A DNA stretch of 64,000 bases from Streptomyces liliiviolaceus (GTDB taxonomy: Bacteria > Actinomycetota > Actinomycetes > Streptomycetales > Streptomycetaceae): NCBI RefSeq assembly GCF_018070025.1, contig NZ_JAGPYQ010000001.1:1054001-1118000 (forward strand), written 5' to 3'. The translations under genes were made by a program, and so were the position numbers. Below are positions 24,620 through 32,102 of this stretch, piece after piece (position 1 is the stretch's first letter; each line of letters starts with the position of its first letter). Below the pieces are notes generated by a model. The model saw only the letters and a list, made by a program, of their open reading frames with translations, did not search any database and had not been told where the DNA came from.

Positions 24620-24787
24620 GCGCTCACGCTAGGCATACGGTCCGAAGGCTGTCGTGCGGATTACGGCGCCGGGGCGTCGGCTCCCCGGTGCCGGTGCCGG
24701 TGTCGGTGTGGGTGTCCAGGTGCGTGGAGGTCGGGTGCGGCCGACCCCGTCCGGCACCTCTCGTGCCCGCCCACGCCCGCCCGTCGG

Positions 24788-25450
24788 CTACATGAGCAGG
24801 TCGTCGACCTGGGCCTCGCCCTCGCGGTATCTGCGGGCGATCTCCGCGCTGCAGTCGTCGGCCGTCCGCTGCAACTGCTGCCGCCGCCGCGAGACCTGCT
24901 GCTCGTACCGCACGAGCCGCCCCATCGCGGTGCTCAGCTCCAGATCCGTACGCGCCTCCAGGTCGGACAGTTCGACCTCGGAGAGCATCTCGGCGGCCAG
25001 CAGCCGGTACTCCTCGCTGTACGGCGTCCCCACGGTCACGTGCCGCGCCGACGAACGGTGTCTGGCGGGCCCGTCGGTGAGGATCTCCGACAGCCGCGCG
25101 ACGACCGACGCCTCCCCGACGACCGGCACCCCGTGGCCGTCGTCCCGGACCTCCCCGGGGGATTCCGTACGCCGTCCCACCTCGGCCCGCAGGATGTCGA
25201 TACGCCCCTGCAACAGCCGCCGTACGTAACTCAGATCGGCCTCGTCCCGCTGCGCGTCCCTGCGCAGGCCGCGCAGTTCGGGCAGGCGCAGGACGCCCAG
25301 TTCGGGTACGGCGGGCGCGGGCTCCGGCATCGGACTGTCCGTTCGCTGGGTGGGCGGACGCACCGCCTGGATCGACGTCGGCGCCCTTGGCGGCTCCCCC
25401 CGGATCAGCGATACGAACCCGGGTGACTGCCCCGTACTCGGTGTGCTCAT
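24788..25450 (-). CDS. rsiG: RsiG-type anti-sigma-WhiG factor (c-di-GMP binding)
   Basis: Protein of 220 aa. LPELRGLRRDAQRDEADLSY starts an antiparallel helical hairpin, and E70, S74, R77, Q81 and D85 reproduce the c-di-GMP binding motif E(x3)S(x2)R(x3)Q(x3)D exactly. A second long helix (DLELSTAMGRLVRYEQQVSR) lies near the C-terminus. In Streptomyces, RsiG with c-di-GMP holds the sporulation sigma factor WhiG inactive. whiG is not in this window. The N-terminal 45 residues are disordered and Pro-rich. The start is MSTPSTGQSP; an upstream non-ATG extension looks less likely. Confidence 0.85.
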   Translation of the reverse strand: MSTPSTGQSPGFVSLIRGEPPRAPTSIQAVRPPTQRTDSPMPEPAPAVPELGVLRLPELRGLRRDAQRDEADLSYVRRLLQGRIDILRAEVGRRTESPGEVRDDGHGVPVVGEASVVARLSEILTDGPARHRSSARHVTVGTPYSEEYRLLAAEMLSEVELSDLEARTDLELSTAMGRLVRYEQQVSRRRQQLQRTADDCSAEIARRYREGEAQVDDLLM

Positions 25451-25654
25451 GTGCCTCAACCGTCCCCTCGACCGGCGCGTGTGAGCATCGTGCCACCCCA
25501 AGTGGCCGCTATGTGACCGAGTGCCCCCGATCGGCCCCAGATGGACTGTTAAGGATCAATAAGAAACACCCCGTACGGAGGTCGTGGCGTCGGCGTCGGG
25601 GGGCCGTCCGGTGCGCGTGACGGGGCCGGGCGGACGCACGGCATGATGGACCGC

Positions 25655-26080
25655 ATGCGTGCGGTGGTGCAGAGGGTGGACGGCGCGAGCGTCGTCGTGA
25701 ACGGTGAGACGGTCGGGGAGATCGACGGCGAGGGACTGTGCGTCCTCGTCGGGGTGACCCATGAGGACACGAAGGAGAAAGCGGCCCAACTGGCCCGCAA
25801 ACTCTGGTCCGTACGGATGCTGGCCGACGAGAAGTCGTGCTCCGACATCGACGCGCCGCTGCTCGTCATCAGCCAGTTCACCCTCTACGGGGACGCCCGC
25901 AAGGGCCGGCGCCCCACCTGGAACGCGGCGGCCCCCGGCGATGTGGCCGAGCCCCTCGTGGACGAGGTCGTGGCCCAACTCCGTTCGCTGGGCGCGACGG
26001 TGGCCACGGGCAGGTTCGGCGCGCAGATGCGCGTCTCGCTGACGAACGACGGCCCGTTCACCGTACTGATCGACATGTGA
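25655..26080 (+). CDS. dtd: D-aminoacyl-tRNA deacylase
   Basis: Hydrolyses D-aminoacyl-tRNAs (and Gly-tRNA-Ala) to proofread chirality. The 141 aa protein has the family length and both active-site motifs: [19 protein letters not shown] (SQFTL) and [14 protein letters not shown] (the Gly-Pro motif). The N-terminus [15 protein letters not shown] is standard; ATG codons 6 and 12 bp... upstream would only add MMDR and have no ribosome site. It is divergent from rsiG and convergent with ygfZ. Confidence 0.93.
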   Translation: MRAVVQRVDGASVVVNGETVGEIDGEGLCVLVGVTHEDTKEKAAQLARKLWSVRMLADEKSCSDIDAPLLVISQFTLYGDARKGRRPTWNAAAPGDVAEPLVDEVVAQLRSLGATVATGRFGAQMRVSLTNDGPFTVLIDM

Positions 26081-26115
26081 AGCCCGGTCGAGCCGTAGCC
26101 CTGGGGGCCGCGGGT

Positions 26116-27102
26116 CTACGGCTCGACCACGACCTCCTGGGCGGCGGCCGTCCCGTCGGCCGTCAGCCGGGCGTCGAGGGACACGTTCCGCTTGACGAGG
26201 GCGAGGGCGATCGGGCCCAGCTCGTGATGGCGTACGGACGTCGTGATGAAACCGATCTTGCGGCCCTCCGCGCCCTCGTCCGCGAGACGCAGCTCCGTGC
26301 CGTGCGGCGGCAGATGGACCTCGCTGCCGTCCAGGTGCAGGAAGACGAGCCTGCGCGGCGGCTTGCCCAGGTTCTGGACGCGGGCGACGGTCTCCTGGCC
26401 GCGGTAGCAGCCCTTCTGCAGATGCACCGCGCTGCCGATCCAGCCCAGCTCGTGCGGGATGGTGCGGTGGTCGGTCTCGAAACCGAGCCGCGGCCGGTGC
26501 TGCTCGACGCGCAGGGCCTCGTAGGCGAGCAGCCCGACGGCGGGCCCGTGCTTGACGCCGTCCTCGCCCGCGCCCCCGGCGAACGACTCAAGATCCGCGC
26601 GCGGCAGGAACAGATCCCGCCCGTACGAGGTCTCGCGCACGACGACACCCTCGGGGACCTCGGCGATGGAACCGGCGGGCAGATGCACGACCGCGAGATC
26701 GCCGGTGCGGTCGGCGACCTCGACCCGGTAGAAGAACTTCATCGACTCCAGGTACGCGAGCAGCGCGTCCTGCGTGCCGGGCTCGACGTGCGCCCAGGTC
26801 GTCGTGCCGTCGTCGACGAGATACAGCGCGTGCTCGACGTGGCCGTTCGCGGAGAGGATCAGCGCCTCGGTGGCCTGGCCGGCCGGGAGGTCGCTGACGT
26901 GCTGGGTGAGCAGCAGATGCAGCCAGCTCAGCCGGTCCGAACCGGTGACGGCGACCACCCCGCGGTGCGAGAGGTCCACGAAACCGGTGCCGTCGGCGAG
27001 GGCACGCTGCTCGCGGAACAGGTCGCCGTAATGGGCGGCTACGCCTTCGTCCGCTCCCTCGGCGGGGACGGCACCGGGCAGGGACAGCAGAGGGCTCTTC
27101 AT
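26116..27102 (-). CDS. ygfZ: YgfZ/GcvT-like folate-binding protein
   Basis: Protein of 328 aa of the CAF17/YgfZ family, tetrahydrofolate-binding factors for repair or maturation of some iron-sulfur enzymes. The signature KGCYRGQETVARVQNLGKPP is present, as is the N-terminal VVAVTGSDRLSWLHLLLTQ. The ATG at 27102 is preferred; a GTG two codons upstream is possible, and TAGGCT lies just before both. It is convergent with dtd and has the nur-like gene directly upstream on the same strand (35 bp). Confidence 0.88.
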   Translation of the reverse strand: MKSPLLSLPGAVPAEGADEGVAAHYGDLFREQRALADGTGFVDLSHRGVVAVTGSDRLSWLHLLLTQHVSDLPAGQATEALILSANGHVEHALYLVDDGTTTWAHVEPGTQDALLAYLESMKFFYRVEVADRTGDLAVVHLPAGSIAEVPEGVVVRETSYGRDLFLPRADLESFAGGAGEDGVKHGPAVGLLAYEALRVEQHRPRLGFETDHRTIPHELGWIGSAVHLQKGCYRGQETVARVQNLGKPPRRLVFLHLDGSEVHLPPHGTELRLADEGAEGRKIGFITTSVRHHELGPIALALVKRNVSLDARLTADGTAAAQEVVVEP

Positions 27103-27136
27103 ATCCACACAGCCTACGACCGCGCGGTGGCCTTAT

Positions 27137-27658
27137 TTATTTCCCGGCGGTCCCGGTGCCAGTACCCGTGCCTGTACCCGTACCCGTGCCGGACTTCGCC
27201 GCGCACTCCTCGCAGCGGCCGAAGATCGCGAAGTGCTTCATGTCGGTGACGAACCCGAAGGTCTCGCGCAGCTTGGCCGTGAAGTCGGCGGCGACCTCGA
27301 TGTCCGCCTCGATGACGTTCGTGCAGTCGCGGCAGACCAGATGGATGTGATGGTGCCGGTCCGCGAGGTGGTACGTGGGCGCACCGTGCCCCAGATGCGC
27401 GTGCGAGACCAGCTTGAGCTCCTCCAGGAGCTCAAGGGTGCGGTACACCGTGGAGATGTTGACGCCCGACGCCGTCTTGCGCACTTCCACGAGGATGTCG
27501 TCGGGAGTCGCGTGCTCCAGGGTGTCCACCGCTTCGAGCACGAGCTGCCGCTGAGGCGTGAGCCGATAGCCACGCTGCCGCAGATCGCTCTTCCAGTCGG
27601 CGCCCGCACCCGTCGTGCCCGCGCCCGTGCCTTCGGTGCTGCTTCCAGTGCTCACCAC
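27137..27658 (-). CDS. nur: Fur-family metalloregulator, probably Nur
   Basis: Protein of 173 aa. Fur winged helix (RQRGYRLTPQRQLVLEAVDT, GVNISTVYRTLELLEELKLV) and a dimerisation domain with metal ligands in YHLADRHHHIHLVCRDC (CxxC in VCRDC/GRCEEC pairs, and His-rich loop). The context (ygfZ, nitrobindin-like gene) is what I recall for the nickel regulator Nur, which controls nickel uptake and superoxide dismutases; Fur or Zur remain possible from sequence alone. The tail is a run of about eight Gly-Thr repeats. TAGACT exactly 6 nt before GTG suggests a leaderless transcript. Confidence 0.75.
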   Translation of the reverse strand: MVSTGSSTEGTGAGTTGAGADWKSDLRQRGYRLTPQRQLVLEAVDTLEHATPDDILVEVRKTASGVNISTVYRTLELLEELKLVSHAHLGHGAPTYHLADRHHHIHLVCRDCTNVIEADIEVAADFTAKLRETFGFVTDMKHFAIFGRCEECAAKSGTGTGTGTGTGTGTAGK

Positions 27659-27673
27659 ACCGGAAGTCTAGGA

Positions 27674-28249
27674 CTACTTGAAGAAAGCGATGCCGTCGTC
27701 CGGCATGTCGTCCGGGAGGGCCTTCGCCCAGCGTTCGACGTCGTCGGGGCTGACGACCTTCTTGAGCTGCGCCGACATGTACGGGCGGAGCGGGACCTCG
27801 GGGGTCTGCTTCTCGCCGACCCACATGAGGTCGCTCTTCACGTAGCCGTACAGGCGCTTGCCGCCGTTGTACGGGCCCGAGGCGGCCGTGCGCGCCACCG
27901 CGTCCGTGACCAGGTCGATCTGCGGCTGCTTGGCGGCCAGGTCGCCGTACCAGATCTCCACCACACCGTCGTCGCGGACCATCACGACCTCGACCTTGCG
28001 GTCCTTGTCGATGCGCCAGAAGCCCGACTCGGACTCCAGCGGGCGCACCTTGTTGCCCTCGGAGTCGAGGACCCAGGTGTGCGAGTGGTATTCGAGGAAG
28101 TCCCGGCCGTCGTGGGTGAAGCTGACCTCCTGGCCGAAGTTGCACTTCTCGGCGCCGGGGAAGTCGTGAACGCCCGCGCCGGTCCACTCACCGAGCAGGA
28201 AGACGAGGGGGACGAGGTCCTTGTGCAGGTCGGACGGGATCTCGATCAT
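27674..28249 (-). CDS. Nitrobindin-like (FABP-fold) heme protein
   Basis: Protein of 191 aa of the THAP4/nitrobindin family, ten-stranded beta-barrels that bind heme and isomerise peroxynitrite to nitrate. The signature GEWTGAG is at about residues 20-26, and the likely heme His is in the C-terminal half region typical of the family; I did not identify it with certainty. AAGGAA precedes the ATG. The 33-aa membrane peptide gene lies 25 bp upstream on the same strand, so they may share a transcript. Confidence 0.82.
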   Translation of the reverse strand: MIEIPSDLHKDLVPLVFLLGEWTGAGVHDFPGAEKCNFGQEVSFTHDGRDFLEYHSHTWVLDSEGNKVRPLESESGFWRIDKDRKVEVVMVRDDGVVEIWYGDLAAKQPQIDLVTDAVARTAASGPYNGGKRLYGYVKSDLMWVGEKQTPEVPLRPYMSAQLKKVVSPDDVERWAKALPDDMPDDGIAFFK

Positions 28250-28274
28250 GAGGTCGGCAGTTCCTTGATGGGGG

Positions 28275-28376
28275 TCAGCGCTGGCCCTGGTACAGCTTCT
28301 TCACGGCGAGCCCGGTGAAGGCGAGAACGCCGACACAGACCAGGATCAGCAGGACTTCGAAGAAGTACTCAAGCAC
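28275..28376 (-). CDS. 33-aa single-pass membrane micropeptide
   Basis: Encodes (M)LEYFFEVLLILVCVGVLAF then TGLAVKKLYQGQR: one transmembrane helix (about residues 4-24) and a basic C-terminal end, probably cytoplasmic. The GTG start has GAGGAG with a 6-nt spacer, a near-ideal ribosome site. I recall nearly the same peptide in other Streptomyces genomes, which fits a conserved gene. It sits between the nitrobindin-like gene (downstream, same strand) and a divergent DsrE-like gene. Confidence 0.75.
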   Translation of the reverse strand: MLEYFFEVLLILVCVGVLAFTGLAVKKLYQGQR

Positions 28377-28518
28377 GTGGTGCTCCTCGGGTGACGCGGT
28401 GGTGGGCAGTACAGAGCCGGTCCCCACTCTAGACGGGCGGGGACCGGCGCTCTCGCCGAGGGCCGCCGGTCGGCCCATCGCGCCCATCAGGCCCAGCACG
28501 CACCTTACGATTCGGCTC

Positions 28519-28881
28519 ATGGCGAAGAAGCTCGTGATCAAGGTGACGGCGGGGGCCGACGCCCCCGAACGCTGCTCGCAGGCCTTCACGGTGGCGGCGG
28601 TCGCCGTGGCCAGCGGGGTGGACGTCTCGCTCTGGCTCACCGGGGAGTCCGCGTGGTTCGCGCTGCCCGGCCGCGCCGCCGAGTTCGAGCTCCCGCACGC
28701 GGCCCCGCTGCCCGATCTGCTCGACTCGATCGTGGCCGGCGGCCGTCTCACCCTCTGCACACAGTGCGCGGCACGCCGGGACATCACCGAGAAGGACGTC
28801 ATCGACGGCGTACGGATCGCGGGCGCGCAGGTCTTCGTGCAGGAGGCCCTGGCGGACGACACCCAGGCGCTCGTCTACTGA
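28519..28881 (+). CDS. DsrE/DsrF-like family protein
   Basis: Protein of 120 aa with the DsrE-like Rossmann layout: KKLVIKVTAGADAPERCSQA, a hydrophobic GVDVSLWLTGESAWFA, and a LTLCTQCAARRDITEKDVID loop whose two cysteines (C-x-x-C) may be redox- or sulfur-active. The role is unknown. TACGAT lies 7 nt before the ATG. The 3' end meets a small hairpin shared with the convergent DUF3099 gene. Confidence 0.78.
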   Translation: MAKKLVIKVTAGADAPERCSQAFTVAAVAVASGVDVSLWLTGESAWFALPGRAAEFELPHAAPLPDLLDSIVAGGRLTLCTQCAARRDITEKDVIDGVRIAGAQVFVQEALADDTQALVY

Positions 28882-28887
28882 GAGCCC

Positions 28888-28902
28888 GAACCCTCGGGGT
28901 TC
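28888..28902. terminator. Short hairpin between convergent genes
   Basis: GAACCC-TCG-GGGTTC between the DsrE-like and DUF3099 genes. It is short and lacks a U tract. Confidence 0.4.
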
Positions 28903-29163
28903 CTACCGTCGGCGCTTCTTGCCGTCCAGTTCGTCCCACCACTCGTCGGACTTGTCGTCGCCCGACGGGTCGTCCCACCAGCGGTCGTCGGGGCCCCGCC
29001 GGTTGGCCGTCATCGCGGCGAGCGGCGGGATGACCATCGCCACGACGCACATGCCGACGGCCACGGGGACCGACCAGAGCCGGACGACTCCCCAGGCCAG
29101 GACGAACAGCCCGATGCACGTCCCCATCATGGCGAAGTAGACGTGCCGCCTTCGCGCGTACAT
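28903..29163 (-). CDS. DUF3099 family membrane protein
   Basis: Protein of 86 aa with two transmembrane segments (about residues 8-28 and 33-52) followed by a hydrophilic tail rich in Trp and Asp (DDRWWDDPSGDDKSDEWWDE) and ending KKRRR. It matches DUF3099 of actinobacteria; function unknown. TACGCT exactly 6 nt before the ATG predicts a leaderless mRNA. Confidence 0.82.
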   Translation of the reverse strand: MYARRRHVYFAMMGTCIGLFVLAWGVVRLWSVPVAVGMCVVAMVIPPLAAMTANRRGPDDRWWDDPSGDDKSDEWWDELDGKKRRR

Positions 29164-29200
29164 ACGTCCAGCGTAGACCGGTTCCGGACAACCGGGACAA

Positions 29201-29260
29201 GCCGAAGGGCCACACCCCGTACCGGAAAGCGTCCAACCCCCGGGGGTGCGGCCCTTCGGC
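29201..29260. terminator. Large hairpin downstream of the DUF1416 gene
   Basis: GCCGAAGGGCCACACCCC pairs with GGGGTGCGGCCCTTCGGC (one mismatch) around 24 nt. It lies 70 bp past the DUF1416 stop and just before the DUF3099 promoter, so it insulates the two. Confidence 0.6.
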
Positions 29261-29328
29261 CGTTCATACGGTGCGAACCGCCGGACGGTTCAATTACGGA
29301 CCATCCACGTGCGGACGGTCCTCATGGT

Positions 29329-29616
29329 TCAGACGGCGATGGCCACTTCCGCCAGGCCGCCCGTCTGGGCGACGACCGTGCGGTCGGCCGTGCCGCCCGG
29401 AACGAGGGCGCGAACGGTCCAGGTGCCCTCGGCCGCGTAGAACCGGAACTGTCCGGTCGCCGAGGTCGGAACCTCGGCGGTGAACTCGCCCGTCGAGTCC
29501 AGCAGGCGGACATAGCCCACCACCGGCTCGCCGTCCTTGGTCACGTGACCCTGAATGGTGGTCTCACCGGGCTTGATCGTCGAGGCGTCGGGGCCGCCGG
29601 CCTTCGCTCCACACAT
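29329..29616 (-). CDS. DUF1416 family protein
   Basis: Protein of 95 aa, MCGAKAGGPDASTIKPGETT onward, with a carboxypeptidase-regulatory-like beta-sandwich pattern (GHVTKDGEPVVGYVRLLDST). The family always sits next to a thiosulfate sulfurtransferase in actinobacteria, as here (43 bp downstream of it on the same strand). The conserved Cys2 could be functional. AAGGACGG precedes the ATG. Confidence 0.85.
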   Translation of the reverse strand: MCGAKAGGPDASTIKPGETTIQGHVTKDGEPVVGYVRLLDSTGEFTAEVPTSATGQFRFYAAEGTWTVRALVPGGTADRTVVAQTGGLAEVAIAV

Positions 29617-29659
29617 GTTTCGTTTCCGTCCTTGAGGCCTTAAGGCTTGGGCTTGGGGG

Positions 29660-30505
29660 TTACTTGTTGGCGCCGAGCTCGATCGGGACGCCGACCAGGG
29701 AGCCGTACTCGGTCCACGAGCCGTCGTAGTTCTTGACGTTCTCGACGCCGAGCAGCTCGTGGAGCACGAACCAGGTGAGCGCGGAACGCTCACCGATGCG
29801 GCAGTACGCGATCGTGTCCTTGGCGAGGTCGACCTGCTCGTCGGCGTAGAGCTCCTTGAGCTCGTCGTCCGACTTGAAGGTGCCGTCGTCGTTGGCGTTC
29901 TTCGACCACGGGATGTTGCGGGCGGACGGGACGTGGCCCGGACGCTGCGACTGCTCCTGCGGCAGGTGGGCCGGCGCGAGCAGCTTGCCGCTGAACTCGT
30001 CGGGCGAGCGCACGTCGACCAGGTTCTGCGAGCCGATCGCGGAGACCACGTCGTCGCGGAAGGCGCGGATCGCGGTGTTCTGCGGCTTGGCCTTGTAGTC
30101 GGTCGTGGCGCGCTCGGGGACCTGCGAGCCGTCGACGAGGTCGCGGGAGTCGAGCTCCCACTTCTTGCGGCCGCCGTCGAGGAGCTTCACGTTGTCGTGG
30201 CCGTAGAGCTTGAAGTACCAGTAGGCGTAGGACGCGAACCAGTTGTTGTTGCCGCCGTAGAGGACGACCAGGGTGTCGTTCGCGATGCCCTTGCCGGACA
30301 GGAGCTTCTCGAAGCCCTCCTGGTCGACGAAGTCACGGCGGACCGGGTCCTGGAGGTCCTTGGTCCAGTCGATCCGGATGGCGTTCCTGATGTGGTTCTT
30401 CTCGTACGCGGACGTGTCCTCGTCGACCTCGACGACGGCCACGTTCGGGTCGTCCAGGTGCTCCTGGACCCAGTCGGCGTCTACCAGGACGTCACTGCGG
30501 CTCAT
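29660..30505 (-). CDS. Thiosulfate sulfurtransferase (tandem rhodanese)
   Basis: Protein of 281 aa with two rhodanese domains: an inactive N-terminal one (about 1-125) and a catalytic one (about 150-275) with the persulfide Cys235 in IAYCRIGERSA. It transfers sulfane sulfur from thiosulfate to thiophilic acceptors; annotated cysA or sseA in related genomes. GGAGGAGAACGAGC precedes the ATG. A cysteine-containing leader peptide gene 168 bp upstream points to control by cysteine supply; DUF1416 follows. Confidence 0.9.
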   Translation of the reverse strand: MSRSDVLVDADWVQEHLDDPNVAVVEVDEDTSAYEKNHIRNAIRIDWTKDLQDPVRRDFVDQEGFEKLLSGKGIANDTLVVLYGGNNNWFASYAYWYFKLYGHDNVKLLDGGRKKWELDSRDLVDGSQVPERATTDYKAKPQNTAIRAFRDDVVSAIGSQNLVDVRSPDEFSGKLLAPAHLPQEQSQRPGHVPSARNIPWSKNANDDGTFKSDDELKELYADEQVDLAKDTIAYCRIGERSALTWFVLHELLGVENVKNYDGSWTEYGSLVGVPIELGANK

Positions 30506-30673
30506 GCTCGTTCTCCTCCGGGGCAGTTACGGCGGGGCTGTGCGGCGGTGAGGGGTGCGGCCGCGGTACGCGCTCGGGGTCGGACCGCTCGGGCGGATGT
30601 ACGCGGCGCGGGGGCGGCCCCGACGGCAGAGGTCGAAGGGCGGCCCGGCTCGCGGAAGGACGAACGCTTCCGC

Positions 30674-30754
30674 TCAGAAGGTGCGACAGAGCATGGCGGC
30701 GACGCGGCACAGGTCCACTGCCCGCCGCTTCGTGAGGTCCGCCTGTTGCGTCAT
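30674..30754 (-). CDS. Cysteine-containing leader peptide upstream of sulfurtransferase
   Basis: Encodes 26 aa, MTQQADLTKRRAVDLCRVAA then MLCRTF. The LTKRRAVDLCR block with one or two cysteines is the signature of actinobacterial leader peptides found before sulfur-metabolism genes, where slow Cys decoding is thought to raise expression of the genes downstream. The sulfurtransferase starts 168 bp later on the same strand. The start codon ATG follows a short AC-rich leader. Confidence 0.8.
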   Translation of the reverse strand: MTQQADLTKRRAVDLCRVAAMLCRTF

Positions 30755-30996
30755 GCCGTCGATCGTAGGGACGGAAAGCCGGACATGTCACCGGCGTGTC
30801 GCATGCTGAGACGCGATCGTCCGCGATGTGGGATGCGAGGGGCGCGCGACCTGCCCTCGCACGCCCTCTGGGCCTCCGAGGCCTGCCCTGCCGGTGTCCC
30901 GCCGCCCCCGGATCTGCTGTGCGGACGGGTCCGTCTCGCCCTTCGGACGGTGGACGGCGCTCCCCGCGGCGCGGGTACGGCGGCCGTCCTGCCCTC

Positions 30997-31755
30997 CTAC
31001 CCGACGAGGCTGACGTCCGAACCCTTGACGTCGATGTCGACGCCCTTGGGGGCCGCCTCGACCTTGTCGAGCTTGATGCCGCCCGGCAGGCCGTCGATCT
31101 TCTGCTGGAAGTCGGTGATCAGCCGGACCTTGTCCTCGGCGAGCTGGACGCCCAGGTTGGGGAGGGAGTCCGCGTTCACCACGACCTTGTCGCCCTTGAC
31201 GCTGACCGAGCTGAGCACGGAGACCGGGCGGGGCAGCTTCGTGCCGAGCACGGTGGCCTCCACCTCGACCTTGATCTTGCCGTTGCCGCCGTCGGAGAGG
31301 CCGACCACCTGGGCGGTGACGCCGGTCGCCACGTCCACGGGCTCTGCCTTGGCCGCCTTGAGGAGCTCCGCGTACGAGATCGTGGCCGTGCCGGTGGCGC
31401 TGGCCGCCTTCGCGGAGCTGTAGTCGCCGGAGAACGCGACGCCGCGCATCTGGGCGGTGAGGTTGTCGATGCGGATCTTGGCGGGGACGTCGGCGTCCGT
31501 GCCGTTCGTCGCGCCGCTCGTGTCCGCCTCGTAGTCCTTGATGCCGACCTGCACCTCGTCCAGTTCGCCGCCGACGACCTGGGTGAGGAAGGGGAAGCCC
31601 TTGATCGAGACGTCCGGGGTGCTGGACAGGCCCTCGTTGGTCTTCAGGCGGTCCGCCGCCTCGTCCTCGGCGAAGCCGACGGCTACGCGGTCGGCGATGA
31701 CGAAGAGGCCGCCCAGGACGATGGTCACGATCAGAAGTATTCGCAGTGCTCGCAT
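30997..31755 (-). CDS. DUF2993 (LmeA-like) phospholipid-binding envelope protein
   Basis: Protein of 252 aa with an N-terminal membrane anchor or signal (RALRILLIVTIVLGGLFVIA) and one DUF2993 domain: VSIKGFPFLTQVVGGELDEV is the family signature (G-F-P-F-L-x-Q). LmeA of mycobacteria binds phospholipids in the periplasm and supports lipomannan and mannan maturation. A larger relative is at 53.9 kb in this window. It is monocistronic. Confidence 0.82.
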   Translation of the reverse strand: MRALRILLIVTIVLGGLFVIADRVAVGFAEDEAADRLKTNEGLSSTPDVSIKGFPFLTQVVGGELDEVQVGIKDYEADTSGATNGTDADVPAKIRIDNLTAQMRGVAFSGDYSSAKAASATGTATISYAELLKAAKAEPVDVATGVTAQVVGLSDGGNGKIKVEVEATVLGTKLPRPVSVLSSVSVKGDKVVVNADSLPNLGVQLAEDKVRLITDFQQKIDGLPGGIKLDKVEAAPKGVDIDVKGSDVSLVG

Positions 31756-31955
31756 GGTCTCCGTGTTCCCCCACCTCGGCGGTCTTCTGTGCGCGAGGGT
31801 AACCCCGTGGGGTGGCTTGCGGCCCGGGGACCGGTCTGTTGTCGATCACCTGTGACAGGGGGTGGGCGTGACCAGGGGTTTTTCGCCCCCGCCGCCCCTA
31901 CCCGTTCCCGTCCACGCATGGGGCTGCGCCCCTCGCCCCCGTATCGCGCTTCGCG

Positions 31956-31983
31956 CTCGTCCTCAAACGCCGGACAGGCTGAA
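31956..31983 (-). repeat. Dispersed repeat family 2, copy B
   Basis: Minus-strand copy of the TTTCAGCC...CCGGCGTTTGAGGACGAG repeat; forms the left inner arm of the nested structure. Confidence 0.8.
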
Positions 31984-32006
31984 GATTCGCGGACGGTCCG
32001 CGGATC

Positions 32007-32036
32007 TTTCAGCCCCTCCGGCGTTTGAGGAGCGGG
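32007..32036 (+). repeat. Dispersed repeat family 2, copy C
   Basis: Plus-strand copy with TTTCAGCCCCTCCGGCGTTT then GAGGAGCGGG; pairs with copy B with two mismatches over 23 bp. Confidence 0.8.
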
Positions 32037-32102
32037 CGTTCGGGGGCTGGCCCCCGAGTCAGTGACGGGACGGGTAGGGGCGGCGGGGGCGAGGAAAAAA
32101 GG

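Larger units (their letters stand above)
31879..32100. repeat. Nested long inverted repeat
   Basis: Outer arms share 22 perfect bases (CGCCCCCGCCGCCCCTACCC plus GT; left 31884-31905, right about 32066-32092) flanked by T and A tracts. Inner arms are two head-to-head copies of the CCGGCGTTTGAGG repeat (31961-31983 and 32007-32030) around a CGCGGA...TCCGCG hairpin. The right outer arm touches the stop codon of the minus-strand gene at 32103, so the structure can terminate its transcription. Confidence 0.75.
31756..32102. other. Intergenic region built of nested inverted repeats
   Basis: No gene in 347 bp. From 31879 to 32100 it consists of two nested inverted repeats (listed separately) that abut the 3' end of the membrane protein gene. 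The first 120 bp form the promoter region of the DUF2993 gene. Confidence 0.55.
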
